A DNA stretch of 64,000 nucleotides from Adiantum capillus-veneris (lineage: Eukaryota > Streptophyta > Polypodiopsida > Polypodiales > Pteridaceae). Positions 10,743 to 23,288 of the stretch are shown here, in pieces (within the stretch, counting starts at the first letter, position 1; each line of letters opens with the position of its first letter). Where the stretch lies: contig CM043955.1 of assembly GCA_014529385.2 (NCBI GenBank), positions 148,069,640-148,133,639 on the forward strand, read 5' to 3'. Both the position numbers and the translations under genes were made by a program. The notes beneath the pieces were generated by a model that saw nothing but the letters and a program-made list of their open reading frames with translations, ran no database searches and was not told where the DNA came from.

Positions 10743-10934
10743 TGAAGGAGTACAAGCGGAAGTGCGACGCGAGAGAGAGTGCGAGAAGAAGAGCACGACG
10801 ATATGGTGAACTCGCTCTACTGTAATGTGTAGAGCATAGTGAGTTCTTATTAGGTTTTTACAAAAGAATATGTGTACATACCTGGCGGCCTGCCCACTTA
10901 CCTGGGCGACCACATTGGGCTTTATACCCCAACA
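10743..10934 (-). repeat. Copia-B 3' LTR
   Basis: 192 bp from TGAAGGAG to CCCCAACA, direct repeat of 16092-16284. Confidence 0.94.
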
Positions 10935-10949
10935 ACCTCCCACTTAAAG
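10935..10949 (-). promoter_or_regulatory. Copia-B polypurine tract
   Basis: Minus-strand CTTTAAGTGGGAGGT abuts the 3' LTR. AAGTGGGAGG is the purine run expected to prime plus-strand DNA. Confidence 0.75.
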
Positions 10950-11038
10950 TCCAATGTGGTACTTTAAGTGTGAGAGAAGCTACTATACAAGCTAATATAC
11001 AAAAGATGTAGAGAAGTGATGTACTACCCTACACCTAA

Positions 11039-11797
11039 CTACTTACGAAAATGCGCAAAGCTCTCTGAGGGAAGTCCTTTTGTAAGTAGATCAGCAGGAT
11101 TTTCTGTGGTGTGAACTTTGACAAGCTGAAGTTGCTTATCCTCGAGCATTTCCCTGATGAAATGATACTTCACATCCACATGCTTTGTCTTTGAGTGATA
11201 AACTGGATTGCGAGCCAATTGTATAGCACTTTGACTATCACAATATAACACAGGCATCTCTTCTTTGATTCCCAAATTTGTTACTAGTCGATTAAGCCAA
11301 ATTGATTCTTTGCATGCCTCTGATGCTGCAACATATTCAGCCTCTGTAGTAGACTGAGTAACACAATCTTGTAATCTAGAACGCCATGATACTGCTCCAC
11401 CAGCCAATGAAAAGACATACCCTGACGTAGACCTTCGGTTGTCTAAGTCACCTGCATAATCTGAGTCTGTAAAACCCTTTACACTTAGCTCCTGACTCCC
11501 ATAGCATATACACATACTCTTTGTAGCTTTCAAGTATCTCAATATTCCTTTCACTGCCTCCCAATGTTTCTTGCCTGGGTTTGACATGTATCGACTTACT
11601 ACTCCCACTGCAAATGCAATGTCTGGGTGAGTAGCAATCATTGCATACATTAAACTACCCACTGCAGACGCATATGGAATCTTATCCATTTCAGCCTGTT
11701 CTTCCTCAGACACAGGACAATCTTGTTTGCTGAGTTTCACATATGGTGGCAATGGAACACTCAATGCCTTTATTGAAACATTGCAAAACCTTGCCAA
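11039..11797 (-). pseudogene. Copia-B RNase H and C-terminal part of reverse transcriptase
   Basis: 252 residues: DKIPYASAVGSLMYAM, HPDIAFAVGVVSRYMSNPG, GFTDSDYAGDLDNRRSTSGY, QSTTEAEYVAASEA and KHVDVKYHFIREML are the standard copia RT-thumb and RNase H blocks. The D-S-D-Y-A-G and ST-x-AEY motifs are intact. The frame differs from the RT piece, with a shift near 11790 in a GGCAAGGTTTT context. A collapsed short duplication is a likely cause. Confidence 0.9.
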
Positions 11798-12596
11798 TAT
11801 ACTCTGTTTGAGATAACCAAATCAACTTTTTTGATCTGTCTCTCTCAATGCGCATACCAAGTATATGACTTGCCTCACCCATGTCTTTCATGTCAAACGA
11901 TTTTGCCATCTTTGACTTCAAAGCTGAAATTTCTTCCAAGTGCTTGCCAGCAATCAACATGTCATCCACATACAAAATAAGGATCAGCCAACTGCCATCC
12001 TTAGCCTTCTTCGTGTATAGACAGTGATCGAACTCACTATGTTTGTAGCCTTGAGAAAGCATAAACTTGTGGAACTTATGGTACCATGCCCTCGGTGATT
12101 GTTTTAAGCCATAAAGACTCTTTAACAACTGGCATACCAAATCTTCCTTGCCTTTCTCAACAAACCCTTCTGGCTGCTGCATGTAAATTTCCACATCTAA
12201 ATCACCATGCAAGAACGCTGTCTTGACATCCATTTGGTGCAACACCAAATCTAATATGGCAACCAATGCAAGAAAGCATCTCAATGTAGTCATCTTGGCC
12301 ACTGGAGAGAAGACTTCATCAAAGTCAATGCCTTGTTCTTGCTTAAAGCCCTTGGCAACAAGCCTTGCTTTGTAATTTGGCTGACTTTCATGAGCGGTGA
12401 TCTTATACCTGTAAACCCATTTACAAGGTAGAGCCTTTTTGCCATGTGGTAATTTAACTAGCTTCCATGTCTGGTTTTTATGCAGAGCTGTCATCTCTGA
12501 CTGCATGGCCAATTGCCAATTCCCGGAGTCCTTCATTTGCACTGCTTCCTTGTAACATGAAGGCTCATTGCAATCAGTCAACATGACATAATTCAT
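11706..12596 (-). pseudogene. Copia-B reverse transcriptase
   Basis: RT core with TWKLVKLPHGKKALPCKWVY, ARLVAKGFKQEQGIDF, FSPVAKMTTLR, the MDVKTAFLHGDLDVEIYM block, LKSLYGLKQSPRAWY and the catalytic YVDDMLIAG. All key residues are visible. It is in frame with the integrase ORF but separated by one TGA (12621-12623, probably a CGA-to-TGA change). The frame then slips near 11790 before RNase H. Confidence 0.93.
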
Positions 12597-12620
12597 AGAT
12601 GGAATAAACCTATCAGGAGG

Positions 12621-14633
12621 TCACGTGACATGTCCAAATCTATGCACAATAGGTGGCTCAGGCTCAGCCACAACCTGTGGTTCCAATCTAACATGTCCTT
12701 GCTCCTCTTGAGCCCTGACATTTTGTCTTGCACGTGCAGGTCCATCTTCTTGGAAGACAACTCTTCTAATCTCCTCAACCCTCTCTGGTTTAGAATGATA
12801 TTTGGATTCATTAAAGTGAACATCATTGCTGCGGACAACCTTTCTGGATTCGGGATCCCAAAGTCTGTACCCCATCTCACCAGAATTACCATAGCCTAGA
12901 AAGATGCACTTTCTACTCTTTGGCTCAAGTTTGTTCCTAAATTCCTTTGGAACATGAGTATATGCCTCACATCCAAAGACTCTGAGATGCTTGTATGAGG
13001 GCATTTTGCCTGACCATACCATCTCTGGCACTGAATCCTTCTGCAAAACCTTGCTAGGAGATCTATTTACAAGATGAACAGCTGTTGATACAGCTTCAGC
13101 CCAAAACCCATTTGGCAGCTGTGCATTAGACAACATACTTCTGACCTTCTCTTGTATGGTCCTATTCATCCTCTCAGCAACACCATTTTGAGGAGGATTG
13201 TAAGGAGCAGTAAGTTCATGTTTTATACCTTTTGACTCACAAAAGTCCTGAAAGGCCTTTGAAACATACTCTCCACCATTGTCAGTGCGTAAGCATTTAA
13301 GCTTCTTGCCACTCTGATTCTCCACAAGTGTCCCAAACGTTTTGAGAACGCTAAACGCTTCATCCTTGTGCTTGAGAAAGTAAACCCATACTTTCCTCGA
13401 GTAATCATCTATAAATGTCATAAAGTAAGAAGCTCCCCCTAGAGATAGGTTAGGCATAGGTCCACACAAATCTTTATGAACAAGTGCCAACTGTGTATCT
13501 CTTCTACTGCTTCTATGCTTATGTGGCTGCTGTGTTTGCTTACCATACAGACAATGTTCACAGAATTCAAAATCACTAAATGAAAAACCAGGCAAATAAC
13601 CAGAACGAGACAAGATTTCCATTCCCTTCTTGGACATATGTCCTAACCGGCTATGCCACAAAGAAACGTTTGGCTGCTCGGTTACATTGATTACATTTTT
13701 AGAGACATTTGATACATAAATCATGTAAAGTCCTCTAGACTTTACTCCATGTGCTACTGTCATAGAACCCTTGGATATCTTCCACATGTTCTGTCCAAAA
13801 GTGGTGACGTAGCCAGCATCATCAAGTAGACCTGTGCTGATCAAGCTCTTTGTAATTGCGGGAACATGTCTCACATTCTTCAGCGTGAAAGAAGAGCCAT
13901 TCTGAAACTTCAATTGAACATCTCCAACACCTAAGATCTCACATGTCTGCCTAGTGCCTAGCCGAACATGATCTTTAGTGGTCACATAAGAGGTAAACCA
14001 CTCCTTGTTTGGAGACACATGAAGTGATGCCCCTGAGTCTATAATCCAGTCACTCAGTGCATTTCCATCAGATGCTGTAAGAAGAGCTGAGTCCATTGTA
14101 TTCTTCAAGAAGTAGATGTCTCCTGACACTAGACTGTCATCCTCTGCAACAGTGTTTGTCACATTTATTTCTTGAATCTTCACTGAGGACTTGTTCTTCT
14201 CACCATGGCCTTCAGCTTTCTCTTTGCCTTTTTCTGCTTTCCATTCTCTGTAGTCTCTTTTCATGTGACCCTTCTTGCCACAATGGTAGCATTCTATGTC
14301 ACTCTTGCCTTTAGCACTGCGGGACTTGCTACGAGATTGATTCCTCTTTCCACCTTTGTACTTTTCTTTGGTCCTTCCCCTGACAACTAAGGCTGTTCCT
14401 TTGCCTTTGTCCATTGTCTTTCTATTGGTTTCTTCAGTAAGCAGACTTCCTTCTACACCTGCCATGTTCAAACCATCTAGAGGTGCAGAATTACTCAAGG
14501 CTGTGCGAAAAGTGTCCCAACTTTCTGGCAATGTGATCAACAGGAACATAGCTCTAACAGGTTCATCAAACTTGACACCTTGAGCTGACAACTGACTGTA
14601 GATGGTGCTGAATTCATTCAGATGATTGGACAT
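12621..14633 (-). pseudogene. Copia-B gag end, protease and integrase
   Basis: 670 residues. A CCHC-like knuckle starts at C115 (CYHCGKKGHMKRDY), but the fourth ligand at residue 128 is Tyr instead of Cys. Protease active site D199-S200-G201 (WIIDSGASLHVSP). GAG-pre-integrase LWHSRLGHMSKKGMEIL near 326. The integrase core has D388 (HKDLCGPM), D451 (RTDNGGEY) and E487 (QNGVAERMNR), spaced DD35E. A TAA at 14643-14645 separates it in frame from the gag start. The lost zinc ligand is the only visible active-residue defect. Confidence 0.93.
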
Positions 14634-14642
14634 AGGGGTCCC

Positions 14643-14993
14643 TTATTTCATCTTCAAGTCAACAAGCTTCTTAAGCCAGTATACCTGTGAAGCTGCACTC
14701 TGCTTCTCATAAAGATCACTCAGCTTTATCCATGCTTGATAAGCCGACATCTCGTCTGCTACATTGAAGTAAACGCTTTCTGCCAAAGTGAGCATAATGG
14801 TAGAAAGTGCCAATTCATCCATTTCGCTCCATTCATCTTCGTCCATATCTTCTGGTTTTATCCCCTTGAGCTTTATAGGTTTTATCTGCTTCTTTTGTAC
14901 CAACACGTGCCAAATCTGTTTCTTCCACAACGCGAAATTGGTTCCATCCAGCTTCTTGATATTGTAAAGAGCAGTGTCATGTGATCTAGCCAT
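14643..14993 (-). pseudogene. Copia-B gag N-terminus
   Basis: Starts MARSHDTALYNIKKLDG and contains NFALWKKQIWHVLVQKK and AYQAWIKLSDLYEKQS, the standard copia gag (UBN2) pattern in which a W-x-x-x-x-x-x-L segment follows an F-DG-x-N-F motif. The ATG at 14993 is the natural start. It ends at TAA 14643-14645, in frame with the next ORF; a GAA-to-TAA change would explain it. Confidence 0.9.
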
Positions 14994-16077
14994 AGCTACA
15001 CTTCACATTGGTTTACTTTACTGGGAAAAATTCGGCAGAGTTTCCCCTGTAAACTGACCTCTGAACCAATATCAAACTGTCAAATGAACCAAGAAAGCTT
15101 CAGATTCTGCATAAATTTTGGCAGAGTCTCCTTTGTAAAATGGCTCTGGTGTACTCAAAAAACAGACCAAAAAACAGCTCAAAAAACACTGTCTCTCTGA
15201 CACTGTAAGCTGCGGGTAAACCTGTCTTGCACCTGTACTGTCTCTCACTGTCCTGTCACTGTCCTGTAAGCATAGACTGTGACAATGCCTCAACGGAAGT
15301 AAAGCAAAGATGCAATCCCAACTGTCTAACTCACAATCAATACATCCTAGCTGCCTATCTAAGGGTGCTCGAGGGATCGCTCCAAGACCTGTATCACCGA
15401 AAGGATCTCAACATTCGAGAATCCCCCAGCTCAATAAAACTTCACTCGACCCTCAACAAAGGCTGCAGTAAATCTGACTATACATAGACTTCCCACAAAG
15501 TCATACATCCACAAATTTTCCACTATATGTTGTAACCGCTGCGACGGTTGTTTGCTGCGTGACTCACAGCTAGCAAACCCTCAACAGACATACATCATCT
15601 CTGACAATACATCCCATGTGGAAGTACCTGCAATGTCAGGATGAAATCTGGAATATCAAGCAGCAAACACAAGCTACCTGATGAACTAGTGGATGTCGCC
15701 TACAGTCTGTGTGTAGATGAGCCTGTGTCGTGTGTGACACGCCTCCAAGAACTGTGAGCCATCCTTCGTTGTGTAGACAGCCACAAATCAGCACTTTGGG
15801 AGTGCCGATATCCTTAGCACCTTCAGTCGTAGGCCAAAACCCCAAATTTGCAGAGTCGGACCTGCACCCGCCGAGACCACGTAGTCGAAAATGGCCTGCG
15901 CAGAACTTTGTCGAAGCCGAACGGTGGTCGAGATGACCTCAGAATGAAAATCTGAGAACACCAAGCCCTACGAGTTCTCCCACAAGATTTGGGGCTGTGT
16001 CTTCGCCTGTCGAATTTCACTCCAATCTGAGCTGCTGACTCTAGCCTCCTGCAGTGCTGCCCCGAGCCTCGATCTGA
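14994..16077 (-). other. Copia-B 5' leader
   Basis: About 1.08 kb between primer site and gag ATG with no convincing ORF. It contains CTGT-rich runs near 15190-15270 (ACTGTCCTGTCACTGTCC-like), otherwise nothing recognisable. Confidence 0.6.
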
Positions 16078-16089
16078 GCTCTGATACCA
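16078..16089 (-). promoter_or_regulatory. Copia-B primer-binding site (tRNA-iMet)
   Basis: Minus-strand TGGTATCAGAGC, an exact match to the plant tRNA-iMet complement, two bases inside the 5' LTR. Confidence 0.93.
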
Positions 16090-16091
16090 GT

Positions 16092-16284
16092 TGAAGGAGT
16101 ACAAGCGGAAGTGCGACGCGAGAGAGAGTGCGAGAAGAAGAGCACGACGATATGGTGAACTCGCTCTAATGTAACTTTGTAGAGCATAGTGAGTTCTTAT
16201 TAGGTTTTTACAAAAGAATATGTGTACATACCTGGCGGCCCGCCCACTTACCTGGGTGACCACATTGGGCTTTATACCCCAACA
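16092..16284 (-). repeat. Copia-B 5' LTR
   Basis: 193 bp, direct repeat of 10743-10934, followed by TSD CATAA (16285-16289). Confidence 0.94.
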
Positions 16285-17150
16285 CATAAGATAGCCTTTG
16301 TTATAGAATGGGTTATATTCGCTTATAGAGTAGTGCTATTCGGCTCGACTAATGCACCTACCACATTCTAAAGGCTGATAAGTCATGCCCTTAAAGGCTA
16401 TTTATAAGACAATTCTTAGAAATTTACATGGACAACTTATGTGTGCATTTCCTTTTTAAGTAATGAGCACATAGAACACTTGAAGAAGATCTTTGAGAAG
16501 TTCATAACATATTGTATGTGCTTGAATCCAGAGAAATATGTCTTCATGGTAAGACAAGGGAAGATTCTATGATACATTGTTTCTAAGAACAACATTTTCA
16601 TGGATCTAGAGAAGATTCATGTGATTGTAGCTCTACCCAGATAGACAAAAGTTAAGGAGGTATAAGCCTTCAAGGGCCATTATGGTTACTATAGAGGATT
16701 CATCTATATGTATGCTATTATTCCCAATCCTCTCTACTCTCTTATCACAAAATTTGAGTGCACCAACAAATGTGAAGAAGCATTCTAGACATTGAAGCAG
16801 AGATCGATTTTTGCTCCAACTCTAAAAGCTCTTGAGTGGTGATGAAGATCTTCCATGCTGACATCGATGCATCAGCTTCTGCTGTAGGATGCATTTTATC
16901 GTAGCCTAGAGAGAACAACATGGATTTTCCTATAAGCTACTCCAACAGATAGTTGAGTAGTGCAAAAAAGAATGACAAAACCACAGAGAGAGAAGGGTTA
17001 GGAATAGTTTATGCCATGAAGAAGTTTAGATACTCTCTTCTCGCGACAAATTTGTGTTTTTTGGTGGATCATCAAGCACTAGTGTACTTGGTGAGAAAAC
17101 CTTGCAATACAAGGATTTGATTTACTCAGAGATGGAGTTGTCCCTCACAC
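16285..17150 (+). pseudogene. Gypsy-C reverse transcriptase/RNase H relic, second part
   Basis: Resumes the RT with the block HKIAFVIEW, then FAYRVVLFGSTNAPTTF. The catalytic box is degraded to YMDNLCVHF, the second Asp having become Asn. RNase H follows with YYRGFIYMYAIIPNPL, YAMKKFRYSL and LVDHQALVYLV. Stops, mainly TAG, are scattered throughout. The sequence is related in layout to Gypsy-B (35945-40243) but far more decayed. Confidence 0.75.
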
Positions 17151-17960
17151 TGATCTTGTAGCACCTTAAAGTAAAGAAACCACATTGATATACCAAACCT
17201 TTATTGCACTTAGCGATGGTCATGGTAATTGGCCTGTCAAAGCGCCGGGTCATCAAGTGCGACCTTTACGACTACATCTTGGAGAACTTGGTGGAAGCAA
17301 ATTTGAAGATAAGTGAAAAGAACAAGTGCTACATGAACGCCATACCCATGTTGATGCACATTTCCTACCAAGCTTTGGGAATGATAAAAGATCTACTGGA
17401 TATGGAATCCCAGCTAGATCTCCTCCACAAGTCAAAGAAAACCATTCAAGCTGTTGGGCTGTTGGTGGAAGCACTTCGACAACACCTACCAAGAGGAAAA
17501 CACACAGCTCTAGCTCTCAAGCACCGACAACTAGCAGTGAAGCAACCAAATCATACTTTGAGCTTCACGGAAAAATCAAGAGAAAAGAAGACATTCCATC
17601 AGAGTACCAGTTCACCGAAGAAGAAGAAGAGGATGTAGAGATACATCTTATCAGAAAGAAATTGCAGCAGGTAGAGCAAATACCCAAAACACAAATGCAA
17701 TGCTCAATGGAAGAAGCTCATCAATGAAGGGAGGAATGTCTTAAGAATTTTGAAAGCAAAGGAAGCACAACAAGTGTCCTCTTCCTCTGAGTCTGATGAT
17801 GTAGAGTTAGATGCAAAACTTGAGCGACTCAAAGAAGAGAGAAGACAGAAGGCTAAAACTGACATCAAATTGACCGGATCTACATAGCCGATACCTATGA
17901 AATATCGAAGATTTTATAGATGGGGTGGTGGTGGTGCAACAGCTATCAAAATAAGCAACC
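17151..17960 (+). other. Unassigned coding-like stretch behind Gypsy-C
   Basis: Two overlapping plus-strand frames are open: 17204-17638, and 17326-17727 with a Ser/Thr-rich segment and EEEEEDVEIHLIRKKLQQVE. Neither has a recognisable domain. The second is acidic and charged, as expected of a gag or linker part of the decayed gypsy element, but this is a guess from position. Confidence 0.25.
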
Positions 17961-18150
17961 TAAAATACAATGAAGACAAGAACTGGCCTCAAATCTAGTG
18001 GACACCTGGACTACAATCTGGCTCAACTACGATCTCGCCTGAGTCCGATAAGATCCTCTGGCACTAGAAAACACCTGCAACGCCACATACATGAACAAGA
18101 AAATGTGGAAAATAGAGATCATTAAGGTAGAAAGAGACAAGGCAACTAAG

Positions 18151-18153
<3 letters not shown>

Positions 18154-18214
<61 letters not shown>
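18154..18214. repeat. (GA)n microsatellite
   Basis: About 30 uninterrupted GA units, passing into GGGA repeats up to about 18226. Confidence 0.97.
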
Positions 18215-18220
<6 letters not shown>

Positions 18221-18226
18221 AGGGAA

Positions 18227-20594
18227 ATCTCAAAAAGGCTCTCCATGCTAATAACAAACTACCAAAACAAGTGACCAAGGGTGGTCCCCACCAACATAAA
18301 ACTGACCTGCCTCAATGGATAGATCCAAGGTACACATAAGTACAACTGCTAATGCCATATAATCTTGCACATAAGACCACTGACACGGCCTCAACAGGGG
18401 CTACCCTAGTCTCTTATGAAAGCAAGGCTATGTGGGATCTCCTCCTAGCAAGAGAACTGATCCGGGCGGAGAGACATGTCTCAAGACATGGTTGCCATAT
18501 AGAGAGCATGGAACATCTCCTCTCCATTGCATGCACCTCGTATCTGCTATTGAGCATTTGGATGATCACAATGTCTGTGTGTAGATTCTCTGAGGGAAAA
18601 CCTTGAGCTAAACGTGGCTAGACATATCCCGACATGAGAAAACACCCTCACTCCAGGCCGGGCATAGCCACAAAACGGCCCTCACTCCTTATCACTTGTC
18701 CTTGGGAGAAACCAGAACTGACTAGTTGAGTCCATAGAAATGTCATAACTCTAACAACATCAAGCTATTATCGATACAAGGTATAGCAACGAGAAGCCCA
18801 TCAACACCGTGAGTGGGGGTGGGCACGTTGGGGTTTAGAGTGACGTGGAGGTTGGGTAGGAACTCTTGGACCATCTACTCCAAATCATGGCATGAAAGAG
18901 ATTTCTCTTGACAAACAATCCCCACCAAACGCTAGATAAAAACTATTTGTAAATGTCTATCTGAGGCAAAGCATCTTTCACTTTTACGAAAGGTACTAAG
19001 TTATAAGTCTTACTCTTTTTCCAAGAATCAATCTCTAATTTCATCACACTCTCCCATTTTACCTTGTCTAGACACTCTCGAGAAACACAACTCTCATCTG
19101 GCTCAATCAGTTTCAAGAAGGGGGCAATAGATTTTCATTGTTGGGTAACGTTTGTCAATATCACCAATCATGATGCATTGACAAATCAAGGCACCATGGA
19201 TGCAAAGAGGCCAGCACTAAAGACGACATTCGTCAATGCTTTTGATACATACAAATGGCTCTCAATGCCTATGGATGCCCAACAAGACAACAATTGAGCA
19301 CACTATGTAGACATTTTACTACAATTCTAAAGAGGAACAACTGCATGAGATTATAGTGTTTGTTAAAAAAATTTGCACACACACGTTTTTGAACTTTCAT
19401 TAATTAAATCACTGAGAAAGCTAATTGCAATTGATAATACAAATGTTTCTACATGGCAAAAGAACCTAGGCTTACTATAATAAGGATGTGGTCACACGAA
19501 GCATAGTTATCAGTAAGATGTAGATGATGCAACTATGCCAAAACCGGCATAGTTACAAAAGGCCTTGCATAGCTGCATATAAGACAAATAACGGGTGCAC
19601 GTGCGACCATGCATAAGGCACAATTATATCAAAAAATAATTGATAACTATGCATTGCATGACCATTGCCTAATACCACATGTAGTCTAAATTTTTTTCAA
19701 ATCCACAGCTTTCGGAGGAATTAGTGTTAAAATTTTGCGAAGATGAGCAATTTAGTTTTTTCTTTTTTTTGAAACAAGTAAATTTTCATGTAAAGCAAAT
19801 GAAGCAACTTTTTCACGTGTTAATTGCTTGACAAGAATGGCACTAATATGTAATAACTATATATTACACAACAATGAAAACCATTGCAAACAATTCTAAT
19901 TTTCCAAACAAGGTTTTCATATTGTAGCAAAGGGTCCAGTCTCTCTGTCCACAATGGACACATTAAGGTGCCAAGGTGGGAGTTGCTTTTGACTCTAATT
20001 CAAACTCCCAGTTGTCCTGACGACAGGCCGACCATTGCAAAGTCATGGCAAGTGTGTGTGAAAGCACGAGACCGTGGCATGCATATCCACCTCAAGCTAG
20101 GTGCCACTTGTCAGAGCTTTACACGTCAGAGAGCTTTTTCTATGGAGGCAAACACTCAGCCAATCATCGGCAGTGGAAAAGGCACGAGCCATTTTTAATT
20201 AGTTTGTCCTGGAGCCGTCTTTTGCAGCAGATGGAAATGGTGCGGCTCTCAATCAATAGATGTTGCTCATTTGCTGAGTAGACGACAAATCACACATGGC
20301 ACGATCCATTGCCCAATTATTGTTGGCAACTTGGCAGCTCCAAGATGTGTCACACGCTGGACCTTTTCTCCACGTCAGCTCCTCCTCCCTCTTCTCTGAG
20401 CTTTCTTCACACGACAACTGTTCATTCCATCTTGAGAGGTTCACACGCTAAAACAATGCATTCATCACTTGTTAACATCAAGAATTGCAATGGTCACCTC
20501 ATGGCCTAGTGCTTTGTCTTGCTCACCACCCACCACATCCTAGAATCAAGTTTCTTGCAAGATTTAAGGTCACAAGTTATTACTTCTTAGAAAG

Positions 20595-20598
<4 letters not shown>
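18227..20598. other. Intergenic DNA without recognised genes
   Basis: No coding region, LTR pair or tandem array could be supported. The only structured piece seen is the small fold-back element at 19501-19652. Confidence 0.5.
19501..19652. repeat. Small fold-back (MITE-like) element
   Basis: GCATAGTTATCA at 19501-19512 and its exact complement TGATAACTATGC at 19641-19652 bracket 152 bp. Internal copies of GCATAGTT occur near 19548. No target-site duplication was visible. Confidence 0.4.

Positions 20599-20636
<38 letters not shown>
20599..20636. repeat. (TC)n microsatellite
   Basis: About 19 TC units, followed shortly by a short CA-rich stretch. Confidence 0.96.
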
Positions 20637-20638
<2 letters not shown>

Positions 20639-22300
20639 CGCTTGCGTGCGCGCACACACACCCACCCTCCCACCAATGGAATGTAATTTTTGCCACCTTG
20701 ATATGTAGTCATGATCACACACACCCACACAATTGTAGACATAAAATGCAATTTTGAATATTGAAATGTAGGTCTATTTTTCCGTAGCCAGTTATGTCAA
20801 GGAGATAATCAATTCAAAGATTCACTTGCAATGTTGGATGAGCCACAACAATATGGTTTCTTTGTGATATCATCAAATTCAAGTGAGGGGAATCTTAAGT
20901 TCTATTTAAGTTCTATTTGGTAAAGAGAAGAGGACGTGGGCCAAGTGTGTGTGGTGTAGCTTAAAAGTTAGCTGTACCTTTGAGCACATGCCAATCAAAG
21001 AAGTCAACTCAATAATGCACACACAAAGCTTGTATAAGCAAAAGCTCAAGGCCACACAACACACAAGGTAGTATTACTTAGTGTGCAAATACACATATAA
21101 GCTTGCTCTTGAAAGATGGCCGCATATGGAATGCACAAGGAAGAAAACCACCATAATAGCGCTACTTATGTAGATTTTATGGGTTTGAAGAAAGCATGGA
21201 TGCATGTTAGATTGACGCAAAGACTCGTGATTTTTGTTGGTTCGCAGTCCGAAACTAGATTTTGGAATGTGGACATTGAGATTAGGGTTCGGTTGGGCTT
21301 GGGTTCAATGGCTAAAAAATGGTCAATTTTATGAGGTTTTTGGAACTGAAATTGGGGGAAGGTGTGAGGGGCATTGTCCCATAAGCATTCCCAAAGAAAA
21401 GTCTTGTGGGTATATTTGTAAAAATGGTTACCCCATGTAAGCATGATTTTGAGCTTGCCTTGAACAAAACTGGGACATTTACAAAAGTTTTAGTATAAAT
21501 ACCGGCAAACGCTTCAATTTTTGACGTGAACACCGAGAGAATTTCAAGTTTGCCCTTATTTTCTTTGGTTAGGGAAAATATATATTTCTAGCCTTGGAGT
21601 GGAGCTCTTGGAGCTTGTTGGCTGCGTTGATGCTCATCACCCCTTCCATGCAGAAAAATATTGTGTCGGTACTACCATGGTGGCTTGTCGACGACTCTTA
21701 TTGGAGGACATTCACACATAGGGAAATACACATGGTGGATGGTGGAGAGGAGTCACATGTGATTGTGTGGTTCACCTTGTTGCAAATAGAATGAACTACC
21801 CTTTTTTTAAGGCTATTTTGGGACCGAACCTTCAAAAAGGGAAGAAGAGGGTTATTTTGAAACATCTTCAATTTTTTAATTCATATCCTTGTCGGTATAT
21901 GTGTCTGTGTATGCATCAGAATCCTACTTTTCCAAAGTTTAAATTTTGGATCCACCTCTCCAATCTAATGGATCGACCATGGGAAACTTATAGTACCAGG
22001 TAACCAGGTAGGTGTACGAAAGTTTTTTTTTTTTTTTTTTTGAAAGGATAGATAAGCATATAAGATAGAGGTAGGCCCCTAGAGTACCGAGATCATTTGA
22101 TTTTCACCCGCTCAACTTCGAAGGTGGAAAAAAAAGCTGCAACTACATGATTAGAACACACAAATAGAGTGCAAAACTATTGCATGAGGCCTATGATAGT
22201 TAGAGTGCAAAACTATTGCATACTAGAGGGCAAGCCTCAACACTATCTAACACGGGGTCTTAATGAGGCCTAGGCGGTGATCAATGGAGGGGCTTGTTGC
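20637..22300. other. Intergenic DNA
   Basis: No gene is supported. Near 21030-21095 the text AGCTCAAGGCCACACAAC with TTACTTAGTGTGCAAAT resembles the Copia-A LTR interior and may be an old LTR fragment. A T-run lies at 22024-22042. The word AGAGTGCAAAACTATTGCAT occurs twice, near 22165 and 22201. Confidence 0.4.
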
Positions 22301-22349
22301 ATGCGAATCTTGAGGCAAGGGACGGCCTTAAAAAAACCAATGCGTGGGC

Positions 22350-22410
22350 AACGGCCCGGGATTTGAACCAACCACCTCACGGAGGGAAGCTTGATGAGCT
22401 AACCACACGG
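22350..22410 (-). repeat. tRNA-like module (SINE-type), minus strand
   Basis: On the minus strand TGGTTAGCTCATCAAGC (complement of 22388-22404) fits an RNA polymerase III A box. GGTTCAAATCCC (complement of 22358-22369) is a good B box. Their spacing is that of a tRNA. The flanks do not fold as a complete tRNA, so a tRNA-derived SINE head is more likely than a gene. Confidence 0.5.
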
Positions 22411-22744
22411 GCGGGTGAGAAACCATTGCGAGTTTACTTTTCAACATCGAACGTTTGACGCGCCGGTTTTTGTGTTTGCACTTCCTCGCATTGATCCCAC
22501 CGCTTTAGCTTCATTTAAGACTCCGTGTTAGATAGTGTTGAAGGAGAGCAAGTAGCTTTGATGCCATGGCTCCTATGATCTATTGCAAGAATAATACATA
22601 TTGAAGGCATTGGGGGAACCAAAATGAGATCTAAGGGTGTGGGGATTCAGGTTGTCCGTTGCACATTTGTAAAATTGAGAAATTTTGTAATTTGGGGCAA
22701 AAAGTAAATTTGGCTAGGCTTGTAGATTCGGGCCGATTCATACC

Positions 22745-22805
22745 TCGTATCTTGAACCCACAACCTCCTCGTAGCGAGCCATGTGCTCTAACTGCACCAC
22801 CCACA
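22745..22805 (-). repeat. tRNA-like module (SINE-type), minus strand
   Basis: Minus-strand TGGTGCAGTTAGAGCAC (complement of 22783-22799) is close to the A-box consensus. GGGTTCAAGAT (complement of 22749-22759) is a B-box match, at tRNA-like spacing. No complete cloverleaf. Confidence 0.5.
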
Positions 22806-23079
22806 CGCATTTATTGAGATATGGAGATTTGGGTGTGTTCAATTTAAATGCGGGTGGGTTTGTAAATTTAGGTTGCTCGTGCTATCAAATCCGACGGATA
22901 ACAATCCCCCGCCCCCCCCAAGGACTAAGTAACACAGGGTCTTGAAGAAAGCTTGAGCCATGGGATCGACGAGAGGAAAAGGTTGCCCAACCGTCAGATC
23001 TGTCCGAGTTTACTTTTCAACATTTTGGTTTACCTTACATATTTTTGTTTTCCCCTCTTGGACAACCAAACGCTTGCGT

Positions 23080-23132
23080 GCACGGGATATAGCATGTGCC
23101 TCTCACGATTGCCACCTGGGTTCAAATCTTTC
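23080..23132 (+). repeat. tRNA-like module (SINE-type), plus strand
   Basis: GGGATATAGCATGTGCCTC serves as a weak A box and GGGTTCAAATCT (about 23118-23129) as a good B box. Confidence 0.35.
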
Positions 23133-23288
23133 TCACGTCATCGAGTTGACTTTTTGACCATCGATCGTCAACCTCGAGATCCCCCCCTCCCCCCTCTCGT
23201 GATTATTTGACACCACTTATGTCGGGTGGGATCAATGGTCGGTATTAATTGGGGGCGATGGGATTGGTTTTGCGCCGTTCGATGACAA

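Larger units (their letters stand above)
10743..16284 (-). mobile_element. Copia-B, complete and relatively young Ty1/copia element
   Basis: 5542 bp, TG...CA ends, CATAA target-site duplication. The LTRs (10743-10934 and 16092-16284) differ at only about six or seven sites in about 192 bp, so this is younger than Copia-A1. Minus strand, with a perfect tRNA-iMet primer site. The polyprotein runs from 14993 to 11039 with only two in-frame stops and one frameshift. A long leader of about 1.1 kb separates LTR and gag. Excision restores the Gypsy-C RT frame across the join. Confidence 0.96.

Noticed and set aside
18027-18339. Arg/Glu or Ser/Leu repeat proteins around the GA, TC and CT microsatellites
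   Set aside because: Pure dinucleotide repeats open several frames at once; there is no other coding evidence.
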